Shown piece by piece: positions 1-9,222 of a DNA stretch of 35,428 nucleotides. The position numbers were made by a program, and so were the translations under genes. Numbering within the stretch: the stretch's first letter is position 1; every line of letters starts with the position of its first letter. The DNA comes from Planctomycetota bacterium (GTDB taxonomy: Bacteria > Planctomycetota > Phycisphaerae > Phycisphaerales > SM1A02): assembly GCA_022564665.1 (NCBI GenBank), contig JADFKZ010000009.1, positions 1-35,428 of the forward strand. The letters run 5' to 3'. Under the pieces are notes generated by a model. That model did not search any database, was not told the DNA's origin, and saw only the letters and a list, made by a program, of their open reading frames with translations.

Positions 1-2470
1 GGTCACACGTGGTGCCGGGCGTCTGGGGACCGCCCCATGCGCCCAGCAACGCCAGCAGGTCAGGAACATCGACGGAGCCGCTTCGGGGAGCCGTCTGGCA
101 ATCCCACGGACAGCACAGGAGCTGGTTGATCTGGAACGCATCGACTCCCGCCTCCACAATACTCTGGGGGTCGGCGTCGTTGGCGGTGAAGCGGACCTTC
201 ATGTTCGCCGTCAGCGTCACCCCCACCGCCTCGATCTGGGACTGGGTGATCTCGTGGGACCGCCAGGACGTTCCCCCGTCGGTGGCGTGGACGGCGATGA
301 TCGTCCAGGGGCCAATGTCACCGTTGCTGCTGATCTCGACGAGCAGACGGTCGACGCCGGCTGCGTTGGTCATCCGGAGATAGTAGAGGTAGCTGACCGT
401 GACGTTCCCTCCGGTGAGGTCCAGGAAGGGCGAGGTCAGCCGCACGGCGCCGTTGTCGACGTCGGTGTTGGAGGGATCCGGATAGGCGGGATTGTTCAAG
501 TTCTCCGTCAACCAGCACTGCCCGCTGCCGTCACCATCGCTGAGGGGATCGTAGGCCCACCCCGGGTCATTGATGGGAACCCCGCGCTGCCAGTCGCCGC
601 TGGATGCGCCGAGGTTGGTCGCGACCCAGCCCAGGTCAGCCTCGAAATCGTCCTCGAAGACCACGGTTGTTCCGCTGAAGGCCTCGCCTGAGTAGGTCGT
701 GGCCGGCGCCAGCGGCGGGTTGACCACCTGCTCCGCGGCCTGTGTCTCGGCGCTGAAGTAGTAGTTGACGGTCGCGCCGCAGGCAAAGCTCGGAAAGACG
801 GCGTCGTACTCGTTTGGCTGCACCTGGGCCATGGACACCTGGGTGAAGGGCCCGCCCGTCGAGTAATGCAGGAGGCCGGACCCAGGCTGGGGAACCTCTA
901 CCTGGCCGCTGACGACGACGCGGATCGTCGTTCCACCGGTGGGCTCGATGAAGTCGGGCCGGCCGTTGGGGAACGAGAAGGTCAGGGTGATCGTCGCAAG
1001 CGCCGCCTGGACGGCCTCGAAGGCGTCGACCATTCCCCACCCGTAGCTGTTGTCCTCGCCTGCGGCACCGAGGTCGAAGGCAGTGTCGTACAGGATCTGC
1101 TTGACCTGCTCAACGCTGAGGTCGGGGTTGGCCTGGCGTATCAGCGCGACCACGCCGGCGACATGCGGCGAGGCCATGGAGGTGCCGCTGAGCAGAGCGT
1201 AACGGCCCCCGGGGCCGCCCCCGGGGACCGATGAGCGAACGCTGACGCCCGGGGCGGCAATGTCGGGCTTGATCGCCGGCGTGCCGCCGGGGGTGCAGTT
1301 GGTCGGGCCGCGCGAGGAGAAGGACGCGATCGGAAAGCTTGGCGTGTTGCCGTCGACCGCCGCCACCGCCAGGGTCCGGTAGTCGTCCGTGGCTCGATCG
1401 GATGGCCGGCGGAGGCCGGACGTCCCCTCGTTGCCGGCGGAGAAGAGAATCACGATCCCCGCCGCCTCGCAGGCGTCGAGCCAGGACCAGAAGGTCTGGT
1501 CGCAGTCCGGGAACCCGTGGCCGCTGGTCAGGCCCCAGGAGTTGGAGCAGACCGCGGGGACATCGAAGCTCGTGGCCGGATCGCCATCGGGGTCGAGCAT
1601 CCACTCGTACGCGGCGATGGCATCGCTGACCGTCTGGGCAATGCTGACACGGTCGATGACGGCGGCATGGATCCACTGGGCGCCCGGCGCCACGCCGACC
1701 TGATCTCCCGGCGCCCCGCCGCAGACGCTTCCCATGGTGTGGGTGCCGTGGCTGGCGCTGTCGAAGGGGAACGTCTGGTTCGTGACCGGGTCAAAGAACG
1801 CCCACTGGGGGTTGCCGGCGTACGCCGGATCCAGCCCACGCCACCGGCTGGCCAGGGCCGGGTGGTTTCCGTCCACGCCGGTATCAAGCGTCGCCACGAG
1901 GATCCCCTCACCGGTGAACCCCAACGCCCATACCTCAGGGGCCCTCACAGCAAGCACACCGGGCTCGACGCCGCCGGCGATCGCGCCACCGCCCGCTCCG
2001 GCGTCGCCCGCCGCCACCGGGTGAATCCCTTGGATACCGAAGTTGAAATAGACCCGCTGGACATCCCCACGGCGGGCGATCTCGGTGATCGCCGTGGTGT
2101 CGTTGGCAGGTACGTCGACCCTGATGATGTTGCCCACCCAGAACGGCTCAACGTCGATGACACGGCCTGCCAGTTTGAGAGTCTCGAGACGTTGAAGGAG
2201 CGCCGGCTGTGTCGCCTCGGCGGTTGTCCGCAACGCCTGAACCATCTCTTTGTTACGCGTGGCCAGCTTCGCCCCTTCGGCGTCGAGCAGATCGGTGAGG
2301 CCCGCGCTGTTGACCTGCTCGCTCATGTAGACCAGCGTCGACACGACGCCGGCCGCGTCTGCGGCGGGCGCCCTGCGGAGGATCTCGCTGAGGGCGGGAT
2401 CGATCTCGCCCGCGTTGGCCGAGCCCGCCGACACCATGATCAGCGCCGCGATTCCAGCCAGTTGCCTCAT
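1..2470 (-). CDS. Secreted subtilisin-like S8 serine protease with C-terminal GC-type dockerin tail (3' end outside window)
   Basis: The frame is open from the ATG at 2470 to the left edge (823 codons), so the stop lies outside. An AGGAG site sits 7-8 bases before the ATG. Residues 1-21 form a signal peptide. About residues 22-145 look like an I9-type propeptide. The S8 triad is readable: D196 in DTGVDGNHPAL, H241 in SHGTHTMG and S431 in GTSMASPHVAG, with the oxyanion Asn in SAGNEG. After the catalytic domain come beta-rich regions (EDDFEADLGW onward) and then VDVPDLLALLGAWGG, the first half of a GC-type dockerin tail. The layout resembles bacillopeptidase F-like enzymes. By family it should cleave extracellular proteins after autoprocessing. 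The tail suggests surface attachment or sorting in Planctomycetota, which is inferred. Only about 25-30 residues are probably missing. The S8 call is secure. Confidence 0.93.
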   Translation of the reverse strand, partial: MRQLAGIAALIMVSAGSANAGEIDPALSEILRRAPAADAAGVVSTLVYMSEQVNSAGLTDLLDAEGAKLATRNKEMVQALRTTAEATQPALLQRLETLKLAGRVIDVEPFWVGNIIRVDVPANDTTAITEIARRGDVQRVYFNFGIQGIHPVAAGDAGAGGGAIAGGVEPGVLAVRAPEVWALGFTGEGILVATLDTGVDGNHPALASRWRGLDPAYAGNPQWAFFDPVTNQTFPFDSASHGTHTMGSVCGGAPGDQVGVAPGAQWIHAAVIDRVSIAQTVSDAIAAYEWMLDPDGDPATSFDVPAVCSNSWGLTSGHGFPDCDQTFWSWLDACEAAGIVILFSAGNEGTSGLRRPSDRATDDYRTLAVAAVDGNTPSFPIASFSSRGPTNCTPGGTPAIKPDIAAPGVSVRSSVPGGGPGGRYALLSGTSMASPHVAGVVALIRQANPDLSVEQVKQILYDTAFDLGAAGEDNSYGWGMVDAFEAVQAALATITLTFSFPNGRPDFIEPTGGTTIRVVVSGQVEVPQPGSGLLHYSTGGPFTQVSMAQVQPNEYDAVFPSFACGATVNYYFSAETQAAEQVVNPPLAPATTYSGEAFSGTTVVFEDDFEADLGWVATNLGASSGDWQRGVPINDPGWAYDPLSDGDGSGQCWLTENLNNPAYPDPSNTDVDNGAVRLTSPFLDLTGGNVTVSYLYYLRMTNAAGVDRLLVEISSNGDIGPWTIIAVHATDGGTSWRSHEITQSQIEAVGVTLTANMKVRFTANDADPQSIVEAGVDAFQINQLLCCPWDCQTAPRSGSVDVPDLLALLGAWGGPQTPGTTCD

Positions 2471-2684
2471 CTCGTGTCTCCTGTTCCCTCGGGGGGAGCG
2501 CGTTTGCCCATCCCGCTCCTTTCGCCTCGCCGACGACGGCTGTCCGGGCGTCGGGCAACGGTGCATCGAGGCCGTGGTGCGAGACGCTCAAGCCTTCTCG
2601 ACCGTGGGGCCTTGGGCCCCCAAGGTATGGCCAACCGTCGGCCGTGGCAACCAGAATCTCGACTCCATGGAACCGCGGGTTTAG

Positions 2685-2758
2685 TGGGCTGGGTCGGATT
2701 CGAACCGACGTCTGGCCGATTATGAGTCGGCGGCTTTGGACCGCTAAGCTACCAGCCC
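2685..2758 (-). tRNA. tRNA with CAT anticodon (elongator Met or lysidine-type Ile2)
   Basis: The minus strand folds into a full 74-nt cloverleaf. It has a 7-bp acceptor stem GGGCTGG/CCAGCCC, D arm GCTT/AAGC, anticodon stem GCCGA/TCGGC with loop CTCATAA, T arm GTCGG/CCGAC with loop TTCGAAT, and discriminator A. The 3' CCA is not encoded (CT follows the discriminator). The anticodon CAT fits elongator Met or Ile2, where TilS modifies C34 to read AUA; the sequence alone does not separate them. It lies about 215 bases upstream of the S8 protease gene on the same strand. Confidence 0.93.
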
Positions 2759-2785
2759 GCGACGATTGTACGGTCCGGCGGGCTC

Positions 2786-2993
2786 GGGTTGTGGGGGTGT
2801 CGGAGAGCCGACGAAGCCACGGTTGGTCCGACGACGAGAAGACCGGGGCTTCGCTTCGCTCAACCCCAGCCACCCGAGCTCAGCCCCAGCCACCCAGCGG
2901 AGCGCACAGGGGTTCGGGGTTCGGGAAACCAGCGAGCTCCCACTCCTGAACCCTGAACCCCTGTCTTTTCTCCGCGGTCCTCCGTGGTGAATC
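2786..2993. repeat. Composite intergenic repeat, copy 1 (hairpin unit, GGGGTTC heptad inverted repeat, tail)
   Basis: This fills most of the 303-base gap between the tRNA and the M14 gene. From 2786 to 2875 runs a hairpin unit closed by gggttg (2786-2791) and caaccc (2861-2866), with an inner hairpin GTCGG/CCGAC (2799-2812) and the shared word cttcgcttcgctca. From 2909 to 2961 two GGGGTTC-type runs are inverted and can pair over 17 bases with two G-T wobbles. From 2969 to 2993 is the tail ttctccgcggtcctccgtgg. Related units occur at 18011-18281, 27879-27957 and 35252-35380. No gene is seen here. Confidence 0.8.
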
Positions 2994-3061
2994 TTCGCCT
3001 CTTTCGGCGGTCGGCACACGTCCGGCTGACAGCTCATGGCTGCAAGCTGACAGCCTCTTGT

Positions 3062-5932
3062 TTACTTCTTGTCTTGTTTCTCGTTCTCCCGTGTGCGCAT
3101 CTCGTCCTCGGTCGGCGTCGGCGGAAAGTCGTTGTAAAAGAGCAGCGCGTTGGTGAGGAAGGGGATATCGTGGTGGTTCTGGTAGCGGTGCAGGGGGTTG
3201 AAGGTGTACATGAGCACCCGCCCCTTGCCGACGGGAACATCCAGGATCGCCGGCCGGCGCTGAAGGAGATCCGGGTCCTTCACCAGCCCCGAGAGGGCGA
3301 GCAGCCCTTCTGATTGACTTGGGGTCGGTGATTCGGGGTCCCCGGGCTCATCAACTGGGATGTCCGCCTTCTTGTCCGCTTCACGCTCCGCTTCGGCCAT
3401 GGTCTGTGTGCCGTACTGCATGACGACCATCCCCTGGCGGTACTCGCGGACACCAAAGCCCGGCAGATCGCCGTGGAACACGTAGCTGTTCGCCTCGTCG
3501 AAACCCCATGCGACCGGGTGCTCCGCCCGGAGGATCCTGGTCTTGACGTGAGATCCCGCCATGCCTTCGGGCGCGTCGCGCGAGACCTCGCGTGCGATTC
3601 CGCTTTCCGAGACCAGCGCCCCGGCGGAACCCAGTGTGATCAAGAGACCGCCATCTTCGACGAACGCCTGCAGGTTCTGAAGCCCCCCGAAGCCCATCCC
3701 GCCGGTGATGTCCGGTGATGAGTCGATGACACCATGGGAGGGGTACTGTGGCGTGTTCGTGTAGGGCATCGGCCCCCACTTGCGATCGATGCCGTGCACC
3801 ATGTCCTTAAACCTCAACCGGCTCTGGCTGGGCACGACGACGACGTCAAACCTTTCCAGAAGCCCGCCCGCCCGCAGGTCATCCTTGTTGATCAGCGTGA
3901 AGGGGATCGCAAGCTGCTCGAGCGTGTACCGCGCCCAGCCGGAATCCTGGGTGTAACGCCACGTGTGGTAGATCGCGATGCGCGGCAGATCGACGTCGAG
4001 CGTGAAAACCGCGGGTTCTTGGGCAAGGGCGATGAAGTCCAGGTGAAGCTCCCGGGCGAGGCGATCGGCAAGGGCTTGATCGATCCCCTCGATGAGGAGC
4101 GAGCCCGCCGGATGGCCCTCATGGGCCTCGGCCAGGGCCCGCACCCGCACATCCCCCAGCGCCCAGCACAAGCTCGCGAGCGATGTTTGCGCGCGGTGCT
4201 CGATCAGCCACCGCCGCCCGGGCTCGGCCGAGCCGGGCAGGTCGGGCAGCTCCGTCATGGGGCGCATTTCAACCTCCAGAACGCTCCTGTCATCAATCGG
4301 CTTGATGTCGAGACCGAGCATGTAGTCCAGGCTCCAGGCGATGTCGTCGTAGGGGTCCAGCGCCGCCGTCTTGGGAAACGCCTGCTTTGCCAGAAGCGTC
4401 TTTGCGAAGTTGCGGTAGGGCTGATCCATCCGAACGATGTAGTCGCCCTCCTTGAGCGTGACGTCGGCGTTGAGGTCCGTGGTGTAGCTCGCCTCGTGCA
4501 CCTCGATCCGGTGCTGTTTCAAGAGCCACAGCAGGTGGCGCAGGTTGCCCCGGTCGCGCTGCTCGCGCGGGATGACGAACGCAAAAGGCGGCTCTGTCTT
4601 CCCCTTGCTCAACGAGTTGAAGCTCTTCTGCCAGAAGTTCAAAAGGAGCGTGTCGCCGTTGCGGGCGGCAAGCTTCAGAGCGGCGAGAACGCCGGTCTGC
4701 ATGTAGTTGGTATTGTTCCGCAGGCTCCACTTCAGCTTCTTCTGGGGTGGCCACGGCCGGTACCACTGACGCGAGTTGAGCCGCTGGTCGGCATATGTGG
4801 CGTTCTTCAGGTCGCGGGTAAACGTCCCGGGGTTGCTGTTGCCGAAGGTTTCGTAGAAGCGGCCTACCGCGTTGTGGTTGTTGGTCACCCACAGCAGATA
4901 GCCCGGGTACCACCCGGTGTAGAAGCCCCACGTCCACACTCCGCGCAGGCCCAGCTTCGTCGCCTGGCTGATGTCGTAGGACGAGAGCCACTGCCACTCC
5001 GTAATCGTGATGGGGTCGATCGTGTCGTTGTAGGGGCCCGTCCCCATCGAGGCGTAGAGCAGCGGCACCGATTCGTGCAGATCGAGCGACACGGTGGGCA
5101 GGAACTCGTGGTAGGTCTCGGTGTAGTTCCGCGTCAGCGGCTGGCTGACCTGGAGGCCGTCGCGGTTGTTGTCATGGGCGGTGTAGTCGCCCCAGTAAGG
5201 GGCCATCGACGGCGGGCTGTCTTTGAGGTCGGTGACGCCGGTCAGGAACCGGTTGTACCAGTCCACCATGCGAGCGCGGCCGTCCATCTCCAGGATCGGC
5301 GAGATCAGTGTCAGGACGTTGCGCCGGATCTCGCGGATGTGCTCCTGCTCGCTGACGGCCAGGCGATAGGCCAGCTCCATCACCATCTCCGGGGGGCCCG
5401 TCTCCGGCGAGTGCAGGCCGGCGGTGATCCAGTAGGTCACAGGCGTCGCGTTGGCAATTCGCGCGGCTTCTTCGCGACTCGTTTCCCGCGGGTCGGCGAG
5501 GGAGCGGTTGGCCTGCTTTATTTCCGCGATCCGCGAGAGGATTTCGCGGTCGGCGATGGCGGCGATGATCATCTCCCGGCCACCGTGTGACCGTCCCATG
5601 GAGAAGACCTCCACACGGTCCGTCGTCTCGGCGAGCTTCCGGAAATATGCGTTGATGGTCTGGGGCCTCGTCAGCTGCTTTGGTGTCCCGATCACGTACC
5701 CGAGGAAGTCCCGGGGCGAGGGGACCGTCTCCGATTGCGGCAGGTAATCGACCCAGGGCGTGAGAAAAGATGGATCGGTCGTGTATTGACGGATCCGCCG
5801 GGTGCTTTCGACGTCGACGGGATCGGGGCCGCGGCGAGCCTCGATCGCGTCACCCGCCTCTGCGTGCGGGGCTGCGGGAACGAGAGTCCAACTGATCGCG
5901 ACCCACCACGACAGCACCTTCACCTTTTTCAT
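3062..5932 (-). CDS. Exported M14-family zinc carboxypeptidase-like protein with C-terminal amidotransferase-like domain
   Basis: The chosen start at 5932 has a CAGGAG site about 8 bases upstream and opens directly with a signal peptide (MKKVKVLSWWVAISWTLV); the frame continues 23 codons further upstream without one. The product has 956 residues. The M14 zinc ligands are visible as H174 and E177 in GLHSPETGPPE and H286 in SLDLHES. Family members remove C-terminal residues from peptides using this zinc site. Beyond about residue 640 the chain changes to an alpha/beta region (IYHTWRYTQDSGW, then FDVVVVPSQ and a GGMGF segment) resembling a class I glutamine amidotransferase or BPL_N-like fold without a clear catalytic Cys. 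The protein is longer than simple M14 enzymes for this reason. The methyltransferase gene lies 74 bases upstream on the same strand and is probably co-transcribed. The substrate is unknown. Confidence 0.88.
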   Translation of the reverse strand: MKKVKVLSWWVAISWTLVPAAPHAEAGDAIEARRGPDPVDVESTRRIRQYTTDPSFLTPWVDYLPQSETVPSPRDFLGYVIGTPKQLTRPQTINAYFRKLAETTDRVEVFSMGRSHGGREMIIAAIADREILSRIAEIKQANRSLADPRETSREEAARIANATPVTYWITAGLHSPETGPPEMVMELAYRLAVSEQEHIREIRRNVLTLISPILEMDGRARMVDWYNRFLTGVTDLKDSPPSMAPYWGDYTAHDNNRDGLQVSQPLTRNYTETYHEFLPTVSLDLHESVPLLYASMGTGPYNDTIDPITITEWQWLSSYDISQATKLGLRGVWTWGFYTGWYPGYLLWVTNNHNAVGRFYETFGNSNPGTFTRDLKNATYADQRLNSRQWYRPWPPQKKLKWSLRNNTNYMQTGVLAALKLAARNGDTLLLNFWQKSFNSLSKGKTEPPFAFVIPREQRDRGNLRHLLWLLKQHRIEVHEASYTTDLNADVTLKEGDYIVRMDQPYRNFAKTLLAKQAFPKTAALDPYDDIAWSLDYMLGLDIKPIDDRSVLEVEMRPMTELPDLPGSAEPGRRWLIEHRAQTSLASLCWALGDVRVRALAEAHEGHPAGSLLIEGIDQALADRLARELHLDFIALAQEPAVFTLDVDLPRIAIYHTWRYTQDSGWARYTLEQLAIPFTLINKDDLRAGGLLERFDVVVVPSQSRLRFKDMVHGIDRKWGPMPYTNTPQYPSHGVIDSSPDITGGMGFGGLQNLQAFVEDGGLLITLGSAGALVSESGIAREVSRDAPEGMAGSHVKTRILRAEHPVAWGFDEANSYVFHGDLPGFGVREYRQGMVVMQYGTQTMAEAEREADKKADIPVDEPGDPESPTPSQSEGLLALSGLVKDPDLLQRRPAILDVPVGKGRVLMYTFNPLHRYQNHHDIPFLTNALLFYNDFPPTPTEDEMRTRENEKQDKK

Positions 5933-6006
5933 TGGAGATCTCCTGACCGACACGAGAGTCGGCGGCTTCTTCATCAACCGGCGGCACGAGGATGCGAGCA
6001 CCGCGT

Positions 6007-6774
6007 CTATTCCTCGGCCTCCACCTTGCGAAACCGCAGCACGTAGTTTTCCTTGAGAGCCGGCACGTCGTGGGCGTTGATCAGCTCGAAGCCGAACTCG
6101 GCGATCTCCCGGATGAAGACGTCCTTCGCCGCCCGCACGTGCCGGAGTATGAACGGCCGTGAGACACCTGGTATTCGGCGGAACTCCACGAGCACGATCT
6201 GCCCGCCCGGCCGGAGGGCGTTGTGAATCGACCTCATCGTGCTCCTTGGATATTCAAAATGATGGTATGTGTCGCATATGAAGATGAGGTCAACCGAGTC
6301 GGGAGGAAGATCAATTGATTTCTCGCCGCACACGACGGTCTCGATGTTCTTGATACCCTTTCGCTTCGCCTCTCTTGCCACCCGCTCCATCATGTGAGCG
6401 TTGATGTCCACGGCGTACACCTTGCCGGCCGGGCCGACCAGCTTCGAGAACTCTTGGGCCATAAACCCCGACCCCGCGCCGATATCGGCAACGACCGTGC
6501 CGGGCCTCGGACCTGCAACCGCGGCCAGCAGCTCCCGGTTGGCGTAGATCTCCCGGCTCTCGGCGTCGAGTGTCGCGACCAGGGGCTCGATGTCGGTGCT
6601 CATCCATCGCGTGTTGATACCCGGCTTGACGCTCTCTTGCCGCGCCAGATCCTCGGGTTGCGCCGAGTGGGCGGGTTCGTGCTGCCGGGTTGTGGCGCAG
6701 CTGACCAGAAGCAGCATCGACCAGACGGCAAGCCGGAAGCTGACTCGGAGCCGGCTTCGTTTGCATTGAACCAT
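6007..6774 (-). CDS. Class I SAM-dependent methyltransferase carrying a lipoprotein signal
   Basis: The chosen start is the ATG at 6774, preceded by a weak GGAAAG site; another in-frame ATG at 6789 is possible. The 255-residue product begins with a basic stretch, a hydrophobic run and a lipobox LVSC with Cys at residue 26, so it is predicted to be a lipoprotein. The class I methyltransferase motif I is VVADIGAGSGF (about residues 94-104), followed by KVYAVDINAHM and an IFCDTYHHF segment typical of the methyltransferase 11/25 group. Such enzymes move a methyl group from SAM to a small molecule or protein; the acceptor is not evident. A lipoprotein signal is odd because SAM is cytosolic. It precedes the M14 gene on the same strand. 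Confidence 0.85.
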   Translation of the reverse strand: MVQCKRSRLRVSFRLAVWSMLLLVSCATTRQHEPAHSAQPEDLARQESVKPGINTRWMSTDIEPLVATLDAESREIYANRELLAAVAGPRPGTVVADIGAGSGFMAQEFSKLVGPAGKVYAVDINAHMMERVAREAKRKGIKNIETVVCGEKSIDLPPDSVDLIFICDTYHHFEYPRSTMRSIHNALRPGGQIVLVEFRRIPGVSRPFILRHVRAAKDVFIREIAEFGFELINAHDVPALKENYVLRFRKVEAEE

Positions 6775-7012
6775 TGCGAAGCTTTCCATCGACGGCTGAC
6801 CGAGCCTGCGTGTTGGAGGGGTGATTGTCCAGCGGCTGCAACCGCTTGGGGCCTGATCCTTTACCATAAGTGTACCATCCAGCCCAGCGCACACGTCTAG
6901 GCTCTGTCTGACAACCCCACCTGGCTTCGACCGGCCGCCACGCTTTGACGCAACATGCGCCAGCTTCAGTCGCTATGCTGCCCGCCATCAAATGGTCTTA
7001 AGGAGCACACCG

Positions 7013-7429
7013 ATGGACACACGGCATCGACGGCTGATCGGCCTTTCAGCCCTGCTCGCAATCGTCTCGCTCACCGCGTTGGCCGGTTGTAGTGGCACGA
7101 CGCGTCAGGGCACCCTGTACTCGATCTTGCCCAGTCGCGAGCTGGAGACGTTCTTCGCCGCTGATCTGGAGACGGTCCACAACATAGCGCTGGCCGCGAT
7201 CCTGGATGATTTCGGCTACACCCTGGAACACGCGGCACTGGACGCGCAGGAGGGGATCATCACGGCGCACACCGCCAGGGATCACCCGGTCCGCGTGGAG
7301 ACCTACAAGCACGGAGCGCACGTCACGCGAATCGAGCTGTATGTCGGGCCGCAGGGTGGAGGACCATCCGCGGTTGCTCTGCTGGACATGATCGAGTCTC
7401 GTCTGGAGGCAGCGGGCGCCGGAAAGTAA
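7013..7429 (+). CDS. Small lipoprotein, DUF3568-like
   Basis: The ATG at 7013 has AGGAG at 7001-7005, seven bases upstream. The 138-residue product has a signal ending in a lipobox LAGC with Cys at residue 26. The mature part (HNIALAAILDDFGYTLE, then GIITAHTA and VRVETYKHG, ending in LLDMIESRLE) has the alpha-beta pattern of DUF3568 lipoproteins: a helix, a strand pair with a charged turn, and a closing helix. Members sit in the outer membrane or periplasm and have no known activity. It faces the malic enzyme gene tail to tail, with 28 bases between stops. The lipoprotein nature is well supported; the DUF assignment comes from pattern only. Confidence 0.8.
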   Translation: MDTRHRRLIGLSALLAIVSLTALAGCSGTTRQGTLYSILPSRELETFFAADLETVHNIALAAILDDFGYTLEHAALDAQEGIITAHTARDHPVRVETYKHGAHVTRIELYVGPQGGGPSAVALLDMIESRLEAAGAGK

Positions 7430-7457
7430 GCGCCCCGGGCAGGATTGGGTCGCCGGC

Positions 7458-9161
7458 TCAGCAAGCAAGCGTCATTCGCCGGTATTCCGGGCTCCACATG
7501 GTCCGGTCGAGGCGCTCTTCGAGCTCCTGCGGCGAGCACGCCTCGGCGACGCCGTCGCGCTGGGCTTCGGTTGCGACCGCACGGGCGATGTGTCGTGAGA
7601 CGGTCCGGATCTCCCGCAGCGGCGGGAGCAATGACGCCGTGGGATCGTCGAGGGCGGGCGACATCTCCTTCAGCGCGGTGGCCGCGACCATGAACATCTC
7701 GTCGGTGACGCGGTTCGCGCGGGCTGCGCGAACGCCGAGCCCAATCGCCGGAAAGACATAGCTGTTGTTGCACTGGGCGATCACGTGTGTCTTGCCTTTG
7801 CGCTGAACGGGATCAAAGGGACTGCCGGTCGCGAGAAGGGCTCGGCCGTCGGTCCATTTGAGCAGGTCGTCCGGGGTTGCCTCAGCCCGCGACGTCGGGT
7901 TGGACAGAGGAAATATGATCGGCCGGTCGGTGTGAGCGGCCATCTCGCGGATAATCGGCTCCGTAAACGTCCCCGCCCGCCCGGTGACCCCGATCAGCAC
8001 GGTCGGTCGGGCGTTGCGGATGACGTCGGCGAAGGTGATGGATCCGGAGACATCCCAGCCGCTGAGCCACTGGGACCGGTGGATCAACCGTTGTTTGGTC
8101 GGGGATAGGCCGCTTCGGCCGTCGTGGATGAGCCCTTTGCTGTCGATGACGTAGAAACGCGAGCAGGCATCGGGCTCGCTCATGCCGTCCCGCAGCAGCG
8201 TTCTGATGAGTTGGGCACGGATGCCGACGCCGGCCGACCCGGCCCCCATCAGGACGAAACGCTGGTCCGAAAGCTTGCCGCCGCTGGCGGACACCCCCGC
8301 CAGAATGGTGCCTGTCGTGACTGCCGCCGTGCCCTGGATGTCGTCGTTGAACGTACACATCCGGTCGCGGTAGCGCTGGAGGATCGGCCGGGCGTTGTCG
8401 GAGGCGAAGTCCTCCCACTGCAGCAGCACGTCGGGAAAGCGTTGCATGACCGCCTGGACGAAGAGTTCGATGAAGTCGTCGTACTCGCTGCCCCGGACGC
8501 GCTCGCGCCGCCAGCCGATGTAGGAGGGGTCGTCGAGGCGCTCCTGGTTGTTCGTGCCCACGTCGAGGAGGATGGGCAGCGTTCGGGCCGGATCGCTGCC
8601 GCCGCAGAGCGTGTAGAGCGACAGCTTGCCGATGGAAATGCCCATGCCGCCGGCGCCCTGGTCTCCCAGGCCGAGGATGCGCTCCCCGTCGGTGACAACG
8701 ATGACCTCGATGTTCCGGCGCACGTTGGCGAAGATCGTCTCCATCTCGTTGCGCTGTGGGTACGAGATGAACAGGCCCCGCGGCCGCCGGTAGATGTGGC
8801 TGAACTGCTGGCACGCCTGCCCCACGACGGGTGTGTAGACGATGGGCATCATCTCATCGATGTATTCCAGCAGCAGCCGGTAGAAGAGCGTCTCGTTCTC
8901 GTCCTGGAGCTGGCGAAGATAAATGTGCTTCTCCAGGTCGGTCGGCTTGGCACCGAATGCCTTGTGGCAGCGGGCGACCTGGTCCTCGATGGTTTCGACC
9001 TGTGGTGGCAGGAACCCCAGCACGCCCAGCTCGCGCCGCTCCCGGAGCGTGAACGCCGTGCCCTTGTTCAGCAGCGGTGTGTCGATGAGCGCTCGTCCCG
9101 TCCGCTCGACGGAAATGGTGGCCGGAGTTGTGCGGGTGGTGGTCACGGCATTCGGTGTCAC
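7458..9161 (-). CDS. maeA: NAD-dependent malic enzyme (malate dehydrogenase, oxaloacetate-decarboxylating)
   Basis: The 567-residue product matches the length and motif order of E. coli MaeA/SfcA. TPLLNKGTAFT lies near residue 28, the catalytic Tyr is Y109 in YTPVVGQACQQF, the catalytic Lys is probably K179 in GGMGISIGKLSLY, and metal ligands are E250/D251 and D273/D274 in FNDDIQGTAAV. A dinucleotide-binding GAGSAGVG lies at 307-313. It oxidises and decarboxylates malate to pyruvate with NAD in the cytoplasm. The start is a GTG at 9161 without a clear ribosome site; a GTG at 9146 is also possible. It is the last gene of a minus-strand run sdhC-sdhA-sdhB-flavoprotein-maeA, 61 bases after the flavoprotein, which fits a shared role in dicarboxylate metabolism. 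Confidence 0.95.
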   Translation of the reverse strand: MTPNAVTTTRTTPATISVERTGRALIDTPLLNKGTAFTLRERRELGVLGFLPPQVETIEDQVARCHKAFGAKPTDLEKHIYLRQLQDENETLFYRLLLEYIDEMMPIVYTPVVGQACQQFSHIYRRPRGLFISYPQRNEMETIFANVRRNIEVIVVTDGERILGLGDQGAGGMGISIGKLSLYTLCGGSDPARTLPILLDVGTNNQERLDDPSYIGWRRERVRGSEYDDFIELFVQAVMQRFPDVLLQWEDFASDNARPILQRYRDRMCTFNDDIQGTAAVTTGTILAGVSASGGKLSDQRFVLMGAGSAGVGIRAQLIRTLLRDGMSEPDACSRFYVIDSKGLIHDGRSGLSPTKQRLIHRSQWLSGWDVSGSITFADVIRNARPTVLIGVTGRAGTFTEPIIREMAAHTDRPIIFPLSNPTSRAEATPDDLLKWTDGRALLATGSPFDPVQRKGKTHVIAQCNNSYVFPAIGLGVRAARANRVTDEMFMVAATALKEMSPALDDPTASLLPPLREIRTVSRHIARAVATEAQRDGVAEACSPQELEERLDRTMWSPEYRRMTLAC

Positions 9162-9222
9162 TGCTGCGGATGAAGAGAAAACTAAGCCGGCTGCGAAGGC
9201 CAGTCAAGGTCCGACCCACGCG

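Noticed and set aside
1-2470. Possible frameshift in the S8 protease
   Set aside because: Start, D196, H241, S431 and the dockerin segment are all in one continuous frame to the left edge; the gene is simply cut by the window.
3734-5590. 618-codon plus-strand open frame
   Set aside because: It is antisense to the M14 peptidase gene, which has zinc ligands, a signal peptide and a ribosome site; the plus-strand product has only shadow composition (Val/Arg/His-rich, no motifs).
8124-9173. 349-codon plus-strand open frame
   Set aside because: It is antisense to the malic enzyme, whose catalytic motifs are all present.
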